Positions 52,773-62,500 of a DNA stretch of 64,000 bases are shown in pieces. The notes beneath the pieces are model-generated. The model ran no database searches. It saw only the letters and a program-made list of their open reading frames with translations, and was not told where the DNA came from. Both the position numbers and the translations under genes were made by a program. The stretch spans positions 558,001 through 622,000 of the forward strand of contig NZ_FOUJ01000001.1 of the NCBI RefSeq assembly GCF_900114835.1. The letters run 5' to 3'. Position 1 is the stretch's first letter, and the number at the start of each line of letters is the position of its first letter. This stretch comes from Methanolobus profundi. GTDB lineage: Archaea > Halobacteriota > Methanosarcinia > Methanosarcinales > Methanosarcinaceae.

Positions 52773-52790
52773 TTTCAATTTTTATTGAAA
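52773..52790. promoter_or_regulatory. ArsR-type operator 3
   Basis: TTTCA-ATTTTTAT-TGAAA, same half-sites and 8-bp spacer as operators 1 and 2. It is upstream of the minus-strand MtrA-like gene. The interval 52555-52772 has no gene I can support: one frame of about 60 codons lacks a start codon in a suitable place. Confidence 0.5.
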
Positions 52791-52835
52791 AAGAGTATAT
52801 TAGAGTTCTTAAGATGATCCTATCACTTAATATCA

Positions 52836-55800
52836 CTACTTTCTAACCGGTATCGTAAAAGTGAAGGTACTTCCTTTCCCTACTTCACTTTCAACATCGA
52901 TCTCACCGGAATGCATTTCTACATAGTACTTAACGATCGCAAGTCCAAGTCCGGTTCCGCCGTGATCCCGGGTTGTGAACGAACTGACCTGTTTGAACGG
53001 GTCGAATATAGCTTTCTGTTGTTCCATGGGAATACCGATGCCAGTATCGGATACAGATGTACGCAGGTCTCCATCTGTTATTCTGGAATTGAACCATACT
53101 TTACCATTTTCAGGTGTGAACTTGATAGCATTACTGAGAAGATTATAAATGATCTGTCTGATCTTCATCTTATCCGCTATGATCTCAGGATCGCTCAAAT
53201 TGATATTGACCTCAAGTCCGATCCGCTTCTCTTTGATAAGAGGGTCCATCAGTGATATGATCTCATTCATCACTTCCTGTATGTCTATCAACTCCGGTTC
53301 ATATTCCATATTGCCGGATTCTATCTTTGAGATATCGAGTATATCGTTGATAAGCTCAAGCAGGTGATTTCCGCTCTTCAGTATATTCGAGATGTGTTTC
53401 ATCTGCTTATTATTCAGGTTCCCATATGTTTTTTCCATAAGGATCTGGGAAAAACCAATGACCGAATTTAGCGGAGTGCGTAGTTCGTGGCTCATATTTG
53501 CAATGAACTCCGACTTGATCTGATTTGATTCCTCGGCCAGGGCCTTGGCCCGAAGAAGTGTCAACTCGGCATGTTTTCTTTCAGTGATATCTCTGCACAC
53601 AGAGAACACCAGCATTTTCCCATGTATAACTCCCCTGCTGGAACTGATCTCAACATCAATTAAAGTCCCGTCCTTCTGCCTGATCTTTGTTTCCACAAAA
53701 CCGTCTTTATCGTCATAATCTCTGATCAGGCGAAGAAGCTCTTCACGCGTCCATTTCGCATCCCATTCCCATATATGCATCCCCGGAACTTCATCAGGCG
53801 GATATCCTACCATAGCAGCATACTTCTTATTCGCTTCCAGTACTTTTCCATCCATATCATGGATCACTATTCCATCACTGGAATTCTCAATAAGGAGACG
53901 CCTGCTCATCATCTCTTCTGCGATCCGTTCCTCAGCTATCTTCCTTTCTGTGATATCCTGGATCGTCCCGATGACCACATTCCTTTCAGCAAAATATTCT
54001 GCAACGGAATGGATGTAGCGGATCTCACCGTCATCAGGTCTTTTGATCTTGAATTCAACTTTGTAGGGTATATTCTTTTGAAGAAGGTCTGCCATTGCAT
54101 TTTTCAGCATTTCCCTATACTCAGGCAGTGGTATATTTTGTATAGTGTCTACCGTGTGTTCATTATCTTCAATTCCGTAGATCCTTCTTGCTTCCTCTGA
54201 TGCATCGACCTTACGGGAATTGAAGTCAAATTCCCAGCTTCCTACACTTCCTACACTTTGTGCTGTGCGAAGTTGCATCTCTTTCCTCAGTAATTCCACA
54301 ACAGACATCTTGCGCTCTGTGATATCTGTTAAGAACAGAGTAAGCCCGATCACCTTTCCATCTTCATCTTTAAGAGGACTATATACGTTCTCATACCAGT
54401 GTCTTTCTGAAAAAGAATCTCCGTACTCTTCAATAATAGTGAAAGCTTCACCTGCAAGTACCCTGTCAAAATTCCCTTTAGCTTTTTCTACATCTTCAGG
54501 GTCTTTTATCTGGTCAAGCATATTTGTGCCGATATCTATTCTGGCTCCCCATAATTTTTCCATCGTTCTCTGATGGTTCATATTGTAAGCAATATACCGG
54601 TAATTCCTGTCAAGAGCGAATATGATCACATCTTTAGGACTTTCAATAACTTCCTGCAATAGCTTGTATGCCTGTCTGTATTTCTCTTCTGCCTGTTTCA
54701 GTGTTCCTTCTGATCTTTTCTGCTCAGTGATATCAGTGTGAGAACCTGACAGTCTGTAAGGGGCACCATTCTCATCTCTCTGGGCTGTACCTCTGGCAAG
54801 TATCCATACATAATTCCCATCTTTATGTTTCAAACGGAATTCTATTTTGTATTCAGGTAGCTCCCCTTTCAGGTATTTCTCAAGCTGATCTATAACTCTT
54901 TTTTTATCATCTGGATGGAGTCTCTCCTCAAAGGTAGAGAAAGAGTTCTGAAGCTCGTGATCAGCAAAGCCTATTATTTCCTTCCATCTGGAAGACAGGA
55001 ATACTTCATTAGTTATCAGGTCCCAGTCCCATATCCCATCCTGGGATCCGCTGACAGCCATAATGAAACGCTCATGACTTTTTTCCAGTTCCTTTGTCTT
55101 TTCCTGCAGAGAATGTTCAGCTTCCTTTCTTCCGGTTATATTGACCGATGCTGACATGACCCTTTGTATGCCATTGATCATAACAGGACTCAGCCGGACA
55201 TATAACCACATACGTTGTCCGTTTGCCATCTTGTGGATCCATTCGAATTCCTGTGGGCCTTCATTCACTGCTTTGTCTATCCATTCCTGTGCTTCAGCAA
55301 TAGAATATGGTGGATCAGACCAGATATTGTTTGCCTGTAACTCTTCCAGTGAGGAAAAGCCAAAAGAAGTATAAGCTGCGGGATTAGCATCAATGATCTC
55401 ACCAGTATCCTTGTCGTGGATCATGGTGGATATCGGTATCTCATTGAAAAGCTTTCTATACTGCTCGTTCCATTTCTCCATTTCTTTTTCAGCTATTCTT
55501 ATTCCACTGAGTTCATGAACAATGGCACAAAGCAAGGTAGTCTTTTCTGAAATGACAGGGATAATACTGAGCTCTACATCATGTATCTCATTGTTAGCAA
55601 GTTTGTGTCTGGAAATGAATTTGTCCCTGATCCCACTCTCTGCTTCCTCTATCTGTAATTTTGTTCCTTTTTCAGATAGTGTGCTGATATGGGATAGCTT
55701 CCTGCCAGTAAACTCTTCAGCACTTGATCCATAGAAGTTACAAGCAGCATTGTTTGCTTCAATGATATCCAGGCTGTCCGGGTCTATCAGGAGTATGACC

Positions 55801-55850
55801 AGATGCTCATTGTTGAAAAGTACCCGATATCCGGCTTCATCCATTCCCAC
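52836..55850 (-). CDS. Multi-PAS cytoplasmic histidine kinase
   Basis: 1004 aa from GTG 55850, with GGAG 8 nt upstream (ATG 55844 is an alternative). Six PAS/PAC units in tandem occupy about 1-770, each ending with a DITERK-type linker (DITEQKR, DITERKM, DITERKI, DITERKH), then HisKA with HELRTPLNSVIGFSQIL (His near 788) and HATPase with NLLSNAIKF, DTGIGI and GGTGLGLAI. There is no membrane helix, so the PAS array senses cytoplasmic signals, perhaps redox, gas or flavin. No receiver domain or response regulator is adjacent. Such large orphan kinases are common in this lineage. Confidence 0.93.
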   Translation of the reverse strand: MGMDEAGYRVLFNNEHLVILLIDPDSLDIIEANNAACNFYGSSAEEFTGRKLSHISTLSEKGTKLQIEEAESGIRDKFISRHKLANNEIHDVELSIIPVISEKTTLLCAIVHELSGIRIAEKEMEKWNEQYRKLFNEIPISTMIHDKDTGEIIDANPAAYTSFGFSSLEELQANNIWSDPPYSIAEAQEWIDKAVNEGPQEFEWIHKMANGQRMWLYVRLSPVMINGIQRVMSASVNITGRKEAEHSLQEKTKELEKSHERFIMAVSGSQDGIWDWDLITNEVFLSSRWKEIIGFADHELQNSFSTFEERLHPDDKKRVIDQLEKYLKGELPEYKIEFRLKHKDGNYVWILARGTAQRDENGAPYRLSGSHTDITEQKRSEGTLKQAEEKYRQAYKLLQEVIESPKDVIIFALDRNYRYIAYNMNHQRTMEKLWGARIDIGTNMLDQIKDPEDVEKAKGNFDRVLAGEAFTIIEEYGDSFSERHWYENVYSPLKDEDGKVIGLTLFLTDITERKMSVVELLRKEMQLRTAQSVGSVGSWEFDFNSRKVDASEEARRIYGIEDNEHTVDTIQNIPLPEYREMLKNAMADLLQKNIPYKVEFKIKRPDDGEIRYIHSVAEYFAERNVVIGTIQDITERKIAEERIAEEMMSRRLLIENSSDGIVIHDMDGKVLEANKKYAAMVGYPPDEVPGMHIWEWDAKWTREELLRLIRDYDDKDGFVETKIRQKDGTLIDVEISSSRGVIHGKMLVFSVCRDITERKHAELTLLRAKALAEESNQIKSEFIANMSHELRTPLNSVIGFSQILMEKTYGNLNNKQMKHISNILKSGNHLLELINDILDISKIESGNMEYEPELIDIQEVMNEIISLMDPLIKEKRIGLEVNINLSDPEIIADKMKIRQIIYNLLSNAIKFTPENGKVWFNSRITDGDLRTSVSDTGIGIPMEQQKAIFDPFKQVSSFTTRDHGGTGLGLAIVKYYVEMHSGEIDVESEVGKGSTFTFTIPVRK

Positions 55851-56269
55851 AATATATTCTCCATCTAAGTATTTTCAATGAGTTCCTTTTTTATAAAAGG
55901 ATATACAGATCTTGAGCTACACTATAATAAGTACTGTTTAATTGTTACATGTATATAAGTCTACTATTATATACTATATACGTCATAAAATTCTCAGATA
56001 TATTTCCTTATCAGAAGAATAAATGCAAAGAGATCACTGGTAGCTCAAATGAAATATCTTCATTTCATTCTTTTTGCCTGATCAGTGAGATCGGTAATGA
56101 TCTCAGAATTTGTCTGCAGATCAAAAATTAACTATATCTATAAGTTCACAGGTCATACAGGAAGACTATATGCAGTATCAGCACATTAGATCTTTTAGTA
56201 TATCCATGAAAGCTGATACTGACCAGCATATCCAAAAGTAGATGATCTTGATGATCAGCAGGACATAAT
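55851..56269. other. Gene-free region with hairpins; possible small RNA
   Basis: No coding frame is convincing. AAATGAA-ATATC-TTCATTT (56047-56065) followed by CATTCTTTTTG looks like a plus-strand terminator with no gene before it, and TGAGATC-GGTAAT-GATCTCA lies at 56086-56105. A TATA-like TATTATATACTATATA at about 55965-55980 could start a short transcript near 56005. Confidence 0.35.
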
Positions 56270-57115
56270 ATGATACCAATCGAAACACTTGCTATTCTTT
56301 TTGGTATAAGCTCCGCATTATCATGGGGTGCAGGGGACTTTGCCGGAGGGTATGCATCCAGACGGACCGGTGCTTATATCGTGGTCCTGGTGACACAGAT
56401 CACAGGTCTGATCATATTCCCTTTACTTGCACTTGTATTCTCCGAGAGCCTGCCACCGATGGTCGATCTTATGTGGGGTGCTCTTGCAGGTTTCTTTGGG
56501 GCTGCAGGCCTGATAGCACTATACCAGGGTATGTCCAGAGGGATGATCAGTATAACTGCCACTCTGGCTGCAGTGATAGGTGTGATCATACCTGTTATGT
56601 ATTCAGCATTGAATGAAGGGATACCGTCACTGTTCAAGATACTGGGCTTTATCTTTGCGCTTGTTGGTATATGGTCGATAGTTCGCAGGAACACCGGATC
56701 AGGTCTTAAGGCAAAGGATCTGGAATATCCGTTGCTGGCAGGAATGTTATATGGTCTGTTCTTTATATCCATTGATAACTTCAGCTCAAATGCTATATAC
56801 TGGCCGCTAACGGTTTCAAGGATCCCTGCGATGATCCTGCTTACGGGATTCATTATGTCCAAAAAGAAGATTAGCAGACCTGGCACTGGTTCTATTGCAC
56901 TGGCGATCCTTGCTGGAATATTCAATACCGGAGGTGCTGTTCTGTTCGCTCTGGCATCCGGGGCCGGAAGACTGGACATTGCCACGATACTTTCATCACT
57001 GAGCCCTGTAGTAACGGTATTGCTGGCATGTATTTTGTTAAAGGAGCAGCTAGCTATACGTCAATGGGCAGGAGTGATGGCTTCTATGATAGCTATAGTT
57101 CTGATATCGGTTTGA
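56270..57115 (+). CDS. EamA/DMT family transporter
   Basis: 281 aa with ten hydrophobic helices in two EamA repeats (about 5-135 and 150-280). ALSWGAGDFAGGYASRRTGAY is the start of repeat 1 and the end of repeat 2 reads LSSLSPVVTVLLACILLKEQL, the typical Pro/Glu segment. These are drug/metabolite exporters. The substrate is unknown. AGCAGGA precedes the ATG. It stands alone and a short hairpin (AAAGGG-TTTTG-CCCTTT, about 57178-57194) follows. Confidence 0.92.
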   Translation: MIPIETLAILFGISSALSWGAGDFAGGYASRRTGAYIVVLVTQITGLIIFPLLALVFSESLPPMVDLMWGALAGFFGAAGLIALYQGMSRGMISITATLAAVIGVIIPVMYSALNEGIPSLFKILGFIFALVGIWSIVRRNTGSGLKAKDLEYPLLAGMLYGLFFISIDNFSSNAIYWPLTVSRIPAMILLTGFIMSKKKISRPGTGSIALAILAGIFNTGGAVLFALASGAGRLDIATILSSLSPVVTVLLACILLKEQLAIRQWAGVMASMIAIVLISV

Positions 57116-57117
57116 TA

Positions 57118-57303
57118 TCAAGCAAGTGCAACACAAGAATTAAATGATCTTGATGTTTCATCTTTAAAAGATAAGCAAAGGGTTTTGCCCTTTACTTTAG
57201 CATTATTTTTCTGCCTGAACAAGAGTGCCAATCCGATAATAGCTATCGTCGGGATAACAATTGTCGAGAGCTCCGGGACCGTATCAACTATTCTATATGG
57301 TGG
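57118..57303 (-). pseudogene. Orphan PEF-CTERM sorting tail (gene remnant)
   Basis: An open frame after a TAG at the 5' side, without any ATG, GTG or TTG start before the tail, reads PPYRIVDTVPELSTIVIPTI then AIIGLALLFRQKNN. This is a PEF-CTERM-type anchor: PEL motif, hydrophobic helix, basic end. The frame runs on for about 25 more codons to TGA 57118. The exoprotein that should precede it is missing and the sequence upstream is A+T-rich. It looks like the 3' end of a deleted surface-protein gene. Confidence 0.6.
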
Positions 57304-57369
57304 CTATAAGGATACGTATTATGATAATTTTAAATATTGATCTCTTTTTTATATGTATCTGGATCTTTG

Positions 57370-57951
57370 TCAGAACCAATAACCCTTAACGTATGATTCC
57401 GTCTGCTGGATATAAGGAGTTACATATCGGAGTAACAATGGAACGATAAGCAATGAGGTTATAAAATTACCAACGAACCATCCTTGAAATGTAATACTGA
57501 ATGTATCCCATTCAGCTACCCCGGTAAGTATCAGCATCAATGCGCCCCAGGTAGCACCTGTCAGATTGTTGATAAGAACGGCAAAGAGGATGAATATTGT
57601 AATATCTTTTTTTGTTCGCAATCTGATGTTGACATTGAAATAGGAAAAAGCAGCCAGTGGTATGAGCACCTGCCACAGGTCTGCAAGCGACCATATGACA
57701 TTCAGGGAAAAAGGCATATCTGCAAGTATACCTGCTCCGATCATACATCCAAAGTATGCCGATAAGGCACCCCATATTCCGTACCATAGAGTGAACACTA
57801 TCATAAATGCCACTGCAAAGTACATGCCAGAGACTCCAGGTGCCAATGACACTGGAGAATTTATCACTGCAAATCTTGACAGAAGTGAGTTCAGCAGTAT
57901 GAGGAATAAAAATATGTTCATATATGCAGAATAGGACTCTAGATCAGGCAT
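57370..57951 (-). CDS. MASE1-like integral membrane protein
   Basis: 193 aa with about six helices and almost no soluble part. GAGG lies 5 nt before the ATG. APGVSGMYFAVAFMIVFTLW and the C-terminal GWFVGNFITSLLIVPLLLRY resemble the MASE1 sensor membrane domain (W/G-D/N...PL end), here without an attached signalling domain. Divergent from, and 206 bp before, a histidine kinase gene, so it could be a separate sensor unit of that kinase. It might alternatively be a transporter S-component. Assignment is tentative. Confidence 0.7.
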   Translation of the reverse strand: MPDLESYSAYMNIFLFLILLNSLLSRFAVINSPVSLAPGVSGMYFAVAFMIVFTLWYGIWGALSAYFGCMIGAGILADMPFSLNVIWSLADLWQVLIPLAAFSYFNVNIRLRTKKDITIFILFAVLINNLTGATWGALMLILTGVAEWDTFSITFQGWFVGNFITSLLIVPLLLRYVTPYIQQTESYVKGYWF

Positions 57952-58157
57952 TATATCCTCTATTGTTCTTTCGTTTCGTGAATAAGATAGATAGATATCT
58001 CTTCATTTCTTGCTTATAGGTATGTAAGTATGAAGGATATATCATTTATTTTATATAATATAGTCGTTATTATTAATTAACTTATAATACTGATTGTGGT
58101 CAAATTATTATTGATCGATCTGCAAGTACTATATCATTCCTGACCAGGGTATATAAT

Positions 58158-59570
58158 ATGAAAAGTGATGCTGATGACATGGATCCTCTTATGATAAGAG
58201 GCTGGTTCAAAAAACCTTATTCAGTAACGATCACTACTATTTTTATATTTTTTGCAGTACTTTATAATGCCTGGTCATATGTTGGGAAATGGCTTGATAG
58301 TATTCTCATTAATGGTCTTGTTTTAGGCGATGTGACATTCATTAAGACACTTACATTTGTTCTGATACTTTTGATGGCCAATATCATCTATATGGTACTC
58401 AACAAACAAGTTGCTCTCTTAAGGACAGTGGAAGAACAGGAAAAACAGCTCATAATGTATGAGATGAAGTTCCAGAATTTTATTGATACTGTTCCAGATG
58501 TTGCTGTCCAGGGTTTTGACCTGGACGGTAGTGTGCATTACTGGAATCTTGCCAGTGAGAAGATGTATGGCTATAAAAAAGACGAGGTCATGGGACAAAA
58601 GATGTTCGATCTTATAGTTCCAGAGGAAAGCAGAGATAATTTTGAGAACATTCTCTCTTCAATGCAGAATAACAGGGAATATAAACAGGCATCTGAGTCT
58701 ATTTTCTTAGCAAAGGATGGTAGAAAGCTGCCGGTATTCTCCAGCTACTCAACAGTTCCTGCTTCAGATGACTTGCTTGAGATATTTTCCATGGAGATAG
58801 ATCTGACCGAAAGGAAGCAAATGGAACATGATCTGAATGAAGCTAAAATAATAGCAGAGGCTTCCAGTAATGCTAAAAGCAAATTCCTGGCGAGCATGAG
58901 CCATGAACTCAGAACACCACTTAATTCTATAATCGGATTCTCTGATATCCTTGCAAATGACCATTCCGGTTGTCTTAGTGATGATCACAAGAGATATGCA
59001 AATAACATATCAACAAGCGGACAACATTTGCTTGGTATCATAAACGATATACTTGATATATCAAAAGCAGAGGCCGGAAAGATGGAGCTTCAATATGAAC
59101 CTATTCTGCTTCCCTCGGTCATCAATGAGGTGGTGGAAGCTATGCGTCCATCAACATCTGTAAGAAATATATCGATAAATACCATTATTACGCCAAATGT
59201 TGGTATAGTGAAGGGCGATCTGGGCAAACTTAAACAGATACTTTATAATCTTGTTGGAAATGCAGCTAAATTCTCCAATGATGACGGGACCATCATTGTC
59301 AGATGCGATATGGATGACAAAATAGTTCAGCTTGAAGTTGAAGACGATGGTATCGGAATAAAAGAGGAGGATATTGGAAACCTGTTCAAACCATTTTCTC
59401 AGGTTGGTGAACTTTCTACGAAAAAACATAAAGGCACAGGTTTGGGCCTGTCCCTTGTCAGGGAACTGGTGGAACTTCACAAAGGTGAGGTCTGGGTTAA
59501 AAGTGAGTATGGTAAGTACAGTATATTTGGTTTCAATATTCCCGTTGATAATTCTTTAGAACAGGAATAA
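58158..59570 (+). CDS. Membrane-bound PAS histidine kinase
   Basis: 470 aa. Two helices near the N-terminus (about 20-42 and 58-80) with a short loop leave almost no external sensor. A PAS domain (about 100-222), HisKA with SHELRTPLNSIIGFSDIL (His near 249), then HATPase with YNLVGNAAKF, EDDGIGI and GTGLGLSLV follow. All catalytic motifs are intact. No receiver or regulator is adjacent. The neighbouring MASE1-like protein may contribute sensing. Convergent with the giant surface-protein gene, 13 bp apart. Confidence 0.92.
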   Translation: MKSDADDMDPLMIRGWFKKPYSVTITTIFIFFAVLYNAWSYVGKWLDSILINGLVLGDVTFIKTLTFVLILLMANIIYMVLNKQVALLRTVEEQEKQLIMYEMKFQNFIDTVPDVAVQGFDLDGSVHYWNLASEKMYGYKKDEVMGQKMFDLIVPEESRDNFENILSSMQNNREYKQASESIFLAKDGRKLPVFSSYSTVPASDDLLEIFSMEIDLTERKQMEHDLNEAKIIAEASSNAKSKFLASMSHELRTPLNSIIGFSDILANDHSGCLSDDHKRYANNISTSGQHLLGIINDILDISKAEAGKMELQYEPILLPSVINEVVEAMRPSTSVRNISINTIITPNVGIVKGDLGKLKQILYNLVGNAAKFSNDDGTIIVRCDMDDKIVQLEVEDDGIGIKEEDIGNLFKPFSQVGELSTKKHKGTGLGLSLVRELVELHKGEVWVKSEYGKYSIFGFNIPVDNSLEQE

Positions 59571-59583
59571 AGGAAACAGGACA

Positions 59584-62500
59584 TCAGTCCTTTTTCCTCA
59601 TTACCAGAGCGGTAAAAGCGATCAGTATCACAATTGGTGTTCCACTTAACCCTGGAATGCTATTGATATCTTCCAGATCACCACTTTCATCAATATCAGT
59701 TAAGTGCTCTGTCCTGACATTTTCAGCTGGTACATTATAACGTTCCTTATCCTCTGTTCCAAGTTCGCTCATTCCTGTTATAACGAATGGTGAAAAACCG
59801 GGAGTTTCTGATGCAAAATAGATGTAATCATCATCTTCTTCCACTTTCCATGTATTCAGCTGGTTCCAGATATCATCATGATATCTGTAAAGGTATATTG
59901 ATGACCCAATAATAGAATTCTCTTTGATCCATTCCTTTGAGACCTTGAACCGTATCTGTATATCCTTTATATTATCAGAGGTTGCAAAACCTGTTTTACC
60001 TATCCAGATGTTCATGTTCTGATATACTTCACCTGAGGGGTCCTTATCTGCAAAGGACGATCTATCATTTAGGACTTCTATTGTTGCTGAGATAGGTCCT
60101 GCATTCTTGAGTGCGATGAACTTTATCGATTCAATGGCATTTTCTTCCTCTACAAAGTGATATGAGGTTTCAATATCCTTGTTCACGACTTCACGTACAA
60201 CTTCTTTTTTCATGATGTTGTCGTAATCTTCACCTGTGCTTCCGCCACCACCGCCGCCACCTGATGAACTGCCGGTAGATGTGGTGGCTTCGGTACTTGA
60301 TGTGGTGCTGGTCACAGCAAGGTCCCATGTTCTTTGTGCGTTCTCAGTTGCTGTCTCTGCAAATACAGTTATATTGTATGAACCTGCGGAAGCAGGAGTA
60401 TACGAATAGCATGATGATACACATGAGCCATTTACTTGCATTTCAGTACCATTGACCATCCATGTAATATCACATTCCTTGTTAGCAGTAATGCTAAAGT
60501 TCTGACAATTACCTGGGTAGAATTTCAGGCTGGCATGAGATGGTCCAAATGTCATGATGTCTAACGGCGTGGTCATAACATCCATGTAAGGATAGAACCT
60601 AACTTTATCTGAATCTGCGACCTTGAAGTGTATATTCTCTGTAATGTTGACAGAGCTGGCTCTTGAAAGGATAATCTCATGTCCGTTATACATTGATATG
60701 CTCTCTTCAGAAAAATTACTAATTTCCATGTTCCCGTACAGGTCACTACTGGACAAAGTGAGATATTCATCTGATATCTGGAATATTCCTTCGATAGATA
60801 TGCTGTTTGTTCCTGTCTGGTTTGTTATATCAGTAAAATGCACAGCAATTGTTGTTATATTGTCTACTGATGAGAGGTCTGTTCTGTAAGTATAATCATT
60901 ACAGGAATATACTGTTGTGGTGTCTACTATTGTACCTTCTTTTGTGAGAGACACTATGGCACTACTATTGTTTGCATTGATATGGATAACTTCCATTTCA
61001 TACCCTTCCCTGAGGGCAAGAGATGATTCAGGGTAAAGAACATAATGATTGTTGCTGTCGATCAGGACTCTGGATAATATAGAATTCGAAAGCAGGCTAA
61101 CATTGCTTTCCTGGAATGTTGTTAGATCATCATATCCAGCAAGGTATTTCTCTCCAAGGAATCCAATTGCAGTATATTCACCCCATTCGTCATGTTTGAG
61201 ATCGATCAGGAATGGGTTCGTATCATACAGCAGGCGATTTTCTTCAATGGTTCTGTCTGAGAGGTTGAGCAGTAGTCTTTCAGTCTCAAGTGGTTCATCA
61301 GAAATGTAATTAAATCCCTCAAAGTTAACTGAGGTCCATTCGGCTGTTGTTTTGTCTTCAACAACGGAACCCCTTATCTCCTGTATGTTAGCATCAACGC
61401 TTTCTTTTACAATACAGAAACTAAGGTCGTCATTATCATCAATATCAAAGTAAAGGTCGCCTGCAATTTTCACAGAAGAATTCCTTGTCAGGTCGATTGG
61501 TTCAGGATTGGTGAATCTAAGATAATCACTTCCAATTTCTGTAACCTCCAGTTGTCCAAAAATGTCTCCTGTCTCTATAAGGTGGGTATTTTCAAAATCG
61601 ATCAGCCATAGTCCTTCAATAACCATCATACCCTCCGATTCCTCCTGGAATAGTTTGGTGACATTCATTGCCATGACCACTACATCGTCTTCACCTGCAA
61701 TGTCTTTATCATAGATCCATGTATTGCCGGTAGTTGAGATATCGATTATTTCATCCTCTATGAACTCATTATCTTTAGCCAGTTCGACCCAGACTTTATC
61801 TCCCTCAACATCGATCTGCTTTGCTTCGATGGAGTAACCATTTGGTAGTTGCAGTGTTTCTCCAAGAGGAATGACTATCTTTTCATCAATATCGACCAGT
61901 ACTTCTGCCAGTTTATGTGGCATGTTTGTTTTAAGGGGTGTATAGCGTTCACCAAAGATCCCAATGAACTTATAGGAGCCTTCTATATTGCTGCTCTTGA
62001 ATCCAGTCAGCATTATTTTGGTCGTATACAGTAGTCCATCAGCTTCAATGGTGTTACCGTTTGAATACGATCCACCGAATATTTTCAGTGTTTCAGTTGA
62101 AACATTTTCGTCGTTATCATAAAGCAAGCCTGGGAAGTCGGTGGCCCCTATCGTGATATGATCCTCATCATTTGGGCCTGTAATATTGCTCAGATCAATG
62201 GCACTATAGAGAAGACTCCGTATCCTGATATCATCTTTCTCTGTATCTTCAATAGAGTTATCATAATTTGCCAGATAAGGATCCAGGAAAATATCCCTGA
62301 TCATCGCAATCTTGTTTGTCTCTCCTGAAAACACATCATCCATAAGGAAACTGATCACAGTCTGTTCATTTCCATTCACAGACCTTTCAAAATAATAGTA
62401 TTCTCCTGATCCCAGAATAATTTTGTCTGCTACCTGTCCGTTCCTGAGCAGATGGAAGTATGCTTTTTTGGCATAAATATCAACATACATTAGATCAAGG

